From: Enoplosus armatus
Lineage: Eukaryota; Chordata; Actinopteri; Centrarchiformes; Enoplosidae
Direction of reading: 5' to 3'
Assembly: GCF_043641665.1 (NCBI RefSeq)
Contig: NC_092192.1
Coordinates: 19,580,978-19,644,977, forward strand
DNA: 64,000 bases
Below the pieces are notes generated by a model. It did no database searches. It saw only the letters and a program-made list of their open reading frames with translations, and had not been told where the DNA came from. This document shows, piece after piece, positions 51,320 through 64,000 of the stretch (position 1 is its first letter; each line of letters opens with the position of its first letter). Both the position numbers and the translations under genes were made by a program.

Positions 51320-53570
51320 TTAGTTACATTTGACAAAGCCTTGGAGGTCTTCCAGGAACTTGATGTACTCTTGATGCTCCATGGCGGTGCTCAGCTCCAT
51401 CAGTTCATCAGCAAAGGTGTTGTCGACCCCTCGGTCTGCCAGGAAGTCCATCAGGTGGTCGTACAGGGCCTGAAAAACAACACGGCAGATAAAATGACAC
51501 AGCCGCCATCCGCTTCATTAACTGTCATTATGTGTACTAAGTTATTGTGAATTCCTGTTCGCTGTCTCAAATCTTACCCAGTCCAGAGAGTCTGTGTTGA
51601 GGGTATAGCTGGTCTCCTTCCAGTCGGAATCCCCCTCAGGCTGGAAACTGACCTCACGGATGGCGAAGATGTCGCTCTCCTCTTCTCCTTCACCGTGACT
51701 CATCTACAAAATGCAAATCCAGCTTTTCTATTGAACTGTCAGAGGGAAAGCTCAGAGACATGCTGCTGATGTCAACGTTGTCCCTCTGATGTATTCATTC
51801 CTGTATAGTTGCATGCAGTCCACGCTTACCTCGTCTTCGGGGAAATGGCAGTCGAACACCAGGGAATGTTTTGAAGCCTGTTTTGTTACTTCAACAACAA
51901 AGTTGGGTGATGACACAATTTCTGGCTGTAAAGAGAAACAGAATTATACTGATTTTAATGTTCATGTTTTCACGTTAACAGCTTTAATCAGTCATGACCG
52001 CTGACATTTTACAGACCTATCTAAAACCATGAGGTTTGTTGTAACTCACCTCCTCTTCTGCCGACTTCTGCTGTCCTTGTTCTGCCTCTTCCTCAAAGTT
52101 GGGAGGAATGCTGTTATTGACATTGAACGTGACAGTGACTCTGTAAGAAGAAGACAGACCAAGAGCTCATTAGTGTGCCCAAGTGTCGACACGGATTGGA
52201 CAATCACCAACTGCGTCTGCCTTACTTTTCTCCAGCGACATTCCTCGTGAGTTTAGCCTCTGTGCCGTTCATCTCCAGTTCCCATCCTCCAGACATCTTA
52301 GGAAGGCTTTTGTTTTTCTGGATCTTCCTCTCCTCTTTGATTTCATCAGACAGGAAATCGCCAAATGCTTTGTCACCTGTTTGATTATAACTGAATTAGT
52401 GCAATGGAAAATCCAATCCTTTCTTATCCTGCAACAACTGCAATGCAAGTTTCCTTAGTGCAGCTGTACCAGGGTTACTGGATTCTAACTCCTGGCAGAA
52501 AGGTTTCAAGAAAACCAATACAATACAATAAGGCTACATTCACAGGTTTCTATAGGTTACCATTTCTATCTCTCAGTTTATCCCAAGAGCACTTCATCCC
52601 CTCTGACAACTTTAATGTGCAACTGTGAGTCCTGAATGTTAGCCTATGTCTTGCCAGTGTTTCATCACACAGTACAAACAATACTGCCAAGCTTTTGCTT
52701 TATTAACTTAATTCATTTTTGCGCAATTGACAAAAGAACATTGACTGTTATAAACATTATTAGGGGCGCAAGCTGATGATTAACTTAGTTGGATCAATAT
52801 CAAAGAGTGAAGTAGAACGAAATGTGTAATTTGCACTTATTAATATAAATATCTTGGCACACTCCTCATCACTTCTCATCAGTCTTCTAGTGATTTACCT
52901 TTAAACCTCCACCTGCATACTCATCATGCTATTTCGCATGTCGAGACATAACGTTACCACACAAAATGAATGGCTGTTTGTTTAGTTTAACCTTTCTCTC
53001 TTTACCGATTCTGGTGACGACCACTGAACGCATCTTTCAAGGTGAACGGTAACGTTAGCTGTTTACAGTGAGAGGATGCACGCACACGTTATTTGGTGGG
53101 TCGTACATGTGAGTGCCGGTTGAGTTGAGTTGTGTTGTGTTTAGAGGTTAGGTGTGTTCAGAAATGAGAAAAGTCCCGCTTAAGTGAACAACAGTTTGAC
53201 ATGAGGTCTTCTCTGGACAGCTAGCTAAAATCGTGTTACTCTCTCGCCATGCAACACTGCCCGATAGATAAGCTAACGTTAGCTAGCTTATCTAAGGACT
53301 TCTGCATCAAAAGTTACCTTCTGTGTGCAGTCCTCCGCATCCACACGATACTGAGGGATTCAACGCTTTTGAGCTAAACAGTTTTGGCCTGTATCCCGAC
53401 GAGGCTCCGTTGTTATTCAGCATCCAGAGAGACCGCGTGAAGGGCCGGGTTGTTGCCGAACTTGGAGAGCACAGTGTGGGGCAGCTGAGTGGCAGAGCTC
53501 GGGCTGTGGACGTGGTGGCTGAAGAAATGCGAACAGCGGCTCCCACCGCACGGACAACTGACTTTAGCAT
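51320..53570 (-). CDS. c1qbp: Complement component 1 Q subcomponent-binding protein (p32/gC1qR), mitochondrial, complete, 6 coding exons, 288 aa
   Basis: Acidic doughnut-shaped trimer of the mitochondrial matrix (MAM33 family), needed for mitochondrial translation and also reported to bind C1q, splicing factors and viral proteins. Coding exons, 5' to 3': 53318-53570, 52226-52376, 52050-52140, 51830-51925, 51578-51703, 51320-51469; total 867 nt with consistent phases. Residues 1-80 form an Arg/Ser/Ala-rich, acid-poor presequence. The GCGGLHTEGDKAF stretch aligns with the known human processing site, predicting a mature protein from Leu81 (208 aa, against 209 in human). The core follows the family in order: FLSDEIKEERKIQK, KMSGGWELEMNGTEAKL, VTVTFNVNNSIPP, FVVEV, LVFDCHFPEDE, DIFAIREVSFQ, TLNTDSLDWALYDHLMDFLA and DRGVDNTFADELMELSTA, ending in KCN and a TAA stop. 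It lies 1.5 kb upstream of MLXIPL and 2.8 kb downstream of the DHX33 stop, all on the same strand. Confidence 0.97.
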
Positions 53571-53700
53571 GGCTATATAGAAATATTACGGCGTATAAAG
53601 GCTAAATAAATCAATATGACAGCTGACAACAACCGGCTAGCTGCCAGCCCCTGCTGCTTCTGGAAGATTACAGAAAACACGTGTGGAAGGACACATTGAC
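53571..53700 (-). promoter_or_regulatory. C1QBP proximal promoter/5' UTR with a CACGTG E-box
   Basis: This is the sequence immediately upstream of the C1QBP ATG. A palindromic CACGTG E-box lies at 53678-53683, 108 bp from the ATG. This is a site type bound by MYC/MAX, USF and TFE factors. No TATA box stands out at a convincing distance. Promoter status follows from position only. Confidence 0.5.
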
Positions 53701-56308
53701 CTATGATTACTATGACCTCTGCACCGGAAATAGTACTTTAAAAGTAAAAGAAATCGATCGAAAATGATTTCCTTTATCTCAAGAACAACCCAAATACGAC
53801 AATATTGTATCATATGGATAACTAGTCTAATCTAATCTGATAAAGTAAATTATATTTTTAAAGGGTACAGGTACTGATATGTCACAACCTACACAACAGC
53901 GCCCCCTGTGGCTTGATAAAGAGGAAGGTCATAGATTTTACATGCGTCTCTCTTCCTCTGAAACAACGCCACACGCCCGTGACTCCGTGTGATATAAAGT
54001 AAATGCAGCATCTGCCCACAAGAGACGAGAGGACACGTACATCTAGATAAGGTCAGCAGCATCACAGTGATAGGCTGTCTCTCATATAGTATATATATAT
54101 ATATATATATAATATATAATATATATAATATAGTATAGTAGCATCATCAAATCCAAAATCCACGACATAAGGTCAGTTTCTGGCCACAGTGGACATGCAC
54201 ATCCTGGAGGGGAAGGGTTGCATCATTTCATGTGTTTCAGCATGATGAGGTGAATCAGTCGCATCATTCAGACATGAAGCCCTGCTGCCAGAAGATGGAG
54301 CTGTTTTCGAACAACTGACCAAAGGCTTGTTTTTTTGTTTTTGTTTTTTGTTTTCTTTTTACAATATTTAATTACAATTTCTGAGTGGTTGGCCACCAGG
54401 TGTTGTTTCATGCATTTCTGCACCTTCCAGGTTTTGTTTGCATTGAGCATCACCTGATATACATTACTTCAAATGTAAGTTCTTTGTCTTAAAAAATCAG
54501 TGAAATAAATGTCTAATTTGTCATCGGCTCAGGGTAATATGATTTGTTGTAAACACTGAAAGTACATGTCAATGACCTGTTTATTTCGTCAATACACCAA
54601 ACTAAAGTATAAATTGTCTGTTAATCTGATTTTGCACAATTTGGAAACGTGTCAATCCCATAACAATGGCTGGAATAAGGAGTGACTTATGCTTTCTATA
54701 ACATCCAAAAGATTCCCCAACACTGATTTTGAATGCATTCAGGTCTGATATTGTACAGCACACTCACAGATCTAAGTTCCCCCGTGCCCCTGAATCTTTC
54801 CTCTCCACATGTCCACTGGATTTTTATTACAAATAATACCAATAGTGGTTATGTGAGACTGTAACAAATCATATTAAATATACTCATAATAACCTCATCA
54901 AAGGCATGCATTTAATCTCACAAACTTCATAACATGCAGATCTTAAATGGTCTACTTTTCCTTTGTGACTGTAAATAAAGCTTATAAAGCACATGGGCAG
55001 CATGATCTGTAAGAGATTCCAACACTGAACATACAACCTCTGTGTAACATAGTGTGACGACTCTCTACAGCAACCCCAGGTGCATTTGGTGTTTGGTATT
55101 TTTAAAAGTTAGAAACTGTTTATGTAATTTATTCCGATTACAGTGAATATTGTACAATCCTGAGTCCAGCGTAAAAAAAAAAAAAAAGACAAGAGGAGCA
55201 TACATCCTATTCCTCAACATGGTGATGATACTACAAAGTATGAGAGACCTGAGGGGTCAGATCATTAACTATAATCTCCATGCATTGCATACATTTGTTG
55301 TCAGCACACATCTGTGGTTAGTCTGTGCAGAGGCTGAGTAACATACAACAGCAAAGAGTAGAACCTGGAGAATAAGGCATGCTACTTCTCCTGATGTGCA
55401 TGTGTTTGGGGAACTGGTGACACAATCATAGACGTGAAAAAAAGGCATGCACAAGATAACAAGACGAGAGCCGCGCGTAGAGTCGTTATCAAAGTCCAAT
55501 CATGTCACTGTGACATGTAAAAACCTCATATTTTAACGCCAACTTTGGTGGTTTTCATGTTTTCTTATAATTACATAACCTCATAGATTAAGATAAATCT
55601 ACTGTCCTTGCATATATATAAAAAACCCTTTAAGACCACTTTATTTAAACCAAAAACAACATGGTTGCAAACCTCAAGACAAGACTGCTTTTCTTAGCTT
55701 CTGAGAAGCTAACATTTCAGAGGCAAACAAAATGGGAAAGGTCAGTTAACTCGTCACTATGACTCAAAAGAACAACCACCAGCTGGTTTGCTATAGCTTT
55801 CTGTATCTTGTTGGGTAGGTGGCTTAACAATTAAGTACAACACTTTGTGAAATTAACACATGGAGTAAGAATCCGATTTGATTTTTAAGAAGGAATGAAT
55901 AGATAAATCATATCAGCCCAAGATATTGCTTATTTAAAGAGCTGTGCTCCTGTGAGGTTATCTGGGCTGTTAAAATGCATGCAAATGTTGAAAGAATTGA
56001 TGATGACACCTCAAAAAGACTTTTTTAGATGTTAAACAGGCGGCCAAACGGCAAAGTGAAATACTATCAGGCAGAAGAAACAGTTTATAAAATCTGAATG
56101 AAGTCAAAGTACAGGAAGTCAAAGTTGTGAGGCCTCAATATGCAGATTTCTGCTGCAGTGACACATGCCAGATGCTTGTCAACTGGGAGGTAGTGAAATC
56201 CAGAGAAGTTTACTACACAGAAAATATTCTGTTCTGATTTGCACTTGTATGAAATCAATAAATGTCTTTATCCAAGTTCAGCTTTGTAAAGAGAATTAAT
56301 TTCCCAGT
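53701..56308. other. Intergenic gap between C1QBP and DHX33
   Basis: AT-rich sequence with an AT microsatellite near 54.1 kb and an A-run at about 55172-55187. No open frame with splice context. Confidence 0.5.
54090..54132. repeat. (AT)n microsatellite between C1QBP and DHX33
   Basis: AT run of about 20 bp followed by AATATATAATATATAATA. Confidence 0.9.
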
Positions 56309-56314
56309 TTTATT
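56309..56314 (-). terminator. Candidate poly(A) signal of DHX33
   Basis: AATAAA on the minus strand, 65 nt past the DHX33 stop codon (56379-56381). Alternative signals further left cannot be excluded. Confidence 0.45.
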
Positions 56315-56378
56315 GTCACTGGGTGATTGGAGGAAGGTGTCCTTGCAGAGATTTGCTTCAGTCCCGTTTCTCTGTTGG

Positions 56379-61995
<5,617 letters not shown>

Positions 61996-62200
61996 GGTCT
62001 AGAAAAAGTGACCCCGTTGGCAAAACCTTCGCGGCCCTTTCTTCAGATTCTTTTAATGTCCAAAAGAAACAAAAAAAGTTTTTTTTTTCTCCACGCTCAC
62101 TGACAGACTAGCAAGCGTCACTGCGGATGTTTTGCTACCTCTGCAAAAACGTCCCCACGTGGTAAAATTCGGCGCAGATGTTTGACGTCATTGGGATGTT
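61996..62200 (-). promoter_or_regulatory. DHX33 proximal promoter with E-box, CRE and CCAAT motif
   Basis: Upstream of the DHX33 ATG there is CACGTG at 62156-62161 and a full palindromic CRE (TGACGTCA) at 62183-62190. An ATTGG follows directly (CCAAT on the minus strand, 62190-62194). The three motifs cluster within 40 bp, about 160-200 bp from the ATG, as expected of a growth-regulated promoter. The motifs are seen; the function is inferred. Confidence 0.5.
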
Positions 62201-64000
62201 GTTAAGTTTCACCCGAGTAGGGACTGTCAGGTGCACTCACAGGTAAACCGCGGACGTCAGTCCATGAAAGTAGCACTTTGGTTTGTCATGGTGCATAATG
62301 TTCCAACCCTTTGAGTGCGGTTTCACCACTATATTACTTGAAGTGTGACTCATCTGTCTTAACATGTTCTATGGAAGATGTCAAATCCCTCAATAAAAAC
62401 CGAATTCAATACATTGAAATGCAATGGATTTCCTTTTTATGTTAAATTGACAATTATTTAGCTTTTGTCTGGTCTAATAACTGAATGAATTGTTTTTCAT
62501 TGTGAAAGCTGGAATTTTCCATGCCACATGAAAATCAAATCACAACCAAAACAAAGTGAAAAGGTGAAATGCCTTTCAGTGTTGCCCAGCAGAGGGTAGC
62601 ATAGACCTGCCAGCTGGAAATGCAGTTGCTGCAAGCTAGCCCCCCAGGAACGGAGTTCAGCAGTGGAGCGATTCTGGCTTGGTGACCACACGTGGGAATT
62701 GCACCTTGCAGGATCATCATGTGACGCACGCTGGCCCAAAGAGCTATTTTCCCATACACAATCATTGAAAAAGGAGTGTCTGTAAAACAGTGAATACATT
62801 TTTCTCACAAATCCCCCCAAAAGAATTAGATTCATCTGGTCCAATAAAAACTTCTAGAGGAGCCGTGTGATTAAACGATTTTATCCCATCCATTGATCTG
62901 CAGTCAGCAGGCTCGGCCAGCTGGAGATGGACTCTAGTGCGTTTGCTCTATGGGTCAAAAAACACGACACCATGAGGAAGACCACGGAGGATTCTTCAGC
63001 GTATCCGCCCAGTGAGGAACTGTCATGAAGGAACATGGTATCCAGCTCTCCTTAATACATCTCTGCGTGTTTTGAAATGAACTATCCAATCACAGCTTAT
63101 CATCACTGACACAAACTGATGGCAGCCATGACAGACAGCCTTTCACATTACACATCTGTGGGACGCGACCATTTAACTACTATAAATAACTTACAGATAC
63201 AAAGGGCACTCACATTAGGTCTATTCTTACTGTCGTGACATTTTGCCCTGACAGTCACAGTTGACTCATTCATTCATGTCACAATGACAAACAATTCATT
63301 CAGTTACTGAAGACAAAAAGCCAAATAATTGTCCCTTTTAACATGTTTTTCATTTAATCATGACACACTAAATGCATAGCCCGCATAAAGATGTCACAAT
63401 GTGTACAGTAGTGTATGCCACTTTATTTCTTTGCTCGATTTGTTTTTGTTTAGGCATTTTAAATCTTCCACAACTTTTGGAGCCCCCGAGAAAAATAAAG
63501 GTCACGACCGTGTTGCTTGTCTTTGATGCAGCCACCAGAGGGCAACATGGTGACTTTACCTCACAATCACACAGCGTGTAAATCAGCTTTGGGAGCCATT
63601 TGCAGATTTTCTGTGTTGATATTGTCTGTTTACAGTTTATCTCTGATTCTGATATGTCTGGATTTAGGTTACTAGGATAGTAGATCTTAATCTGCCAGGA
63701 GGACACCACGGACATTTGTAAAATGATGACAAGTCATGACCATATTGGCGCTACGCAATTCCCCTAAAAATCGATTGTTGTTATTTAAGCATTTTTTTAT
63801 TTTAGCATCCTAAATATTTTAGGCTCTTGAGCTCTACAGACAGTGAAAGGATGTTCTCATTCTTCTCTTTAATTCACTGCAAATAGACAAAGATATTTCC
63901 AGCTAGCGCCTCTTTTCTGATGGTGTTACTGTTTTGTTCTGTGCAGGTTTGCATGTGACAAAATAAAAGCCTGGCCGACTGTTTAACTTGTTCTCCGCTG
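62201..64000. other. Non-coding sequence upstream of DHX33
   Basis: No exon recognised on either strand. 62580-62830 may be an old interspersed repeat, but there is no second copy in the window to confirm it. Confidence 0.45.

Noticed and set aside
62580..62830. Possible interspersed repeat or pseudogene upstream of DHX33
   Set aside because: No second copy in the window and no protein similarity, so not called.

Overview
The window is nuclear genomic DNA from a ray-finned (teleost, probably spiny-rayed) fish. The evidence is three spliced, clearly vertebrate genes with GT/AG introns and fish-style protein sequences, abundant (CA)n and AT microsatellites, and several interspersed repeat families that recur in percomorph genomes. 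It contains no prokaryotic features, CRISPR array, rRNA gene or tRNA gene that I could recognise.

Right half (about 32.4-62.2 kb): three genes lie in tandem, all on the minus strand. From right to left they are DHX33 (DEAH-box RNA helicase; 12 coding exons, 681 aa, complete), C1QBP (mitochondrial p32/gC1qR; 6 coding exons, 288 aa, complete) and MLXIPL (ChREBP/MondoB, glucose-responsive bHLH-leucine-zipper transcription factor; 17 coding exons, 934 aa, complete). I rebuilt every coding exon from splice sites and reading phase, and all three give uninterrupted frames from ATG to stop. Each gene has a candidate poly(A) signal. The starts of C1QBP and DHX33 each have a CACGTG E-box close upstream, and DHX33 also has a full CRE. 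From memory, C1QBP and DHX33 are also neighbours in the same orientation in human (17p13), whereas MLXIPL is on human chromosome 7. The join next to MLXIPL is therefore lineage-specific or lost in mammals. The three products do not form one known pathway: nutrient-responsive transcription, mitochondrial matrix homeostasis, and rRNA transcription/translation/innate RNA sensing.

Left half (1-32.4 kb): no coding exon could be supported. It holds long unique, developmental-enhancer-like sequence, scattered microsatellites and a few mobile-element remnants. These include one element nested inside another (about 7.44-8.11 kb) and a palindromic repeat (about 27.06-27.5 kb). A CpG-rich patch at about 30.9-31.3 kb ends in a strong minus-strand splice donor. 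It looks like the promoter and untranslated first exon of a fourth minus-strand gene whose remaining exons lie beyond base 1, which would make most of the left half a giant first intron or gene desert.

The most interesting observation is in DHX33. The intron before exon 7 carries a (CA)16 tract 18 nt past the exon 6 donor, and the intron after it carries a (GU)22 tract ending 7 nt before the exon 8 acceptor. The two tracts are complementary in the pre-mRNA and could loop out exon 7. Skipping would hit a stop codon almost at once. I found no clear evidence of a wholly new biological system.
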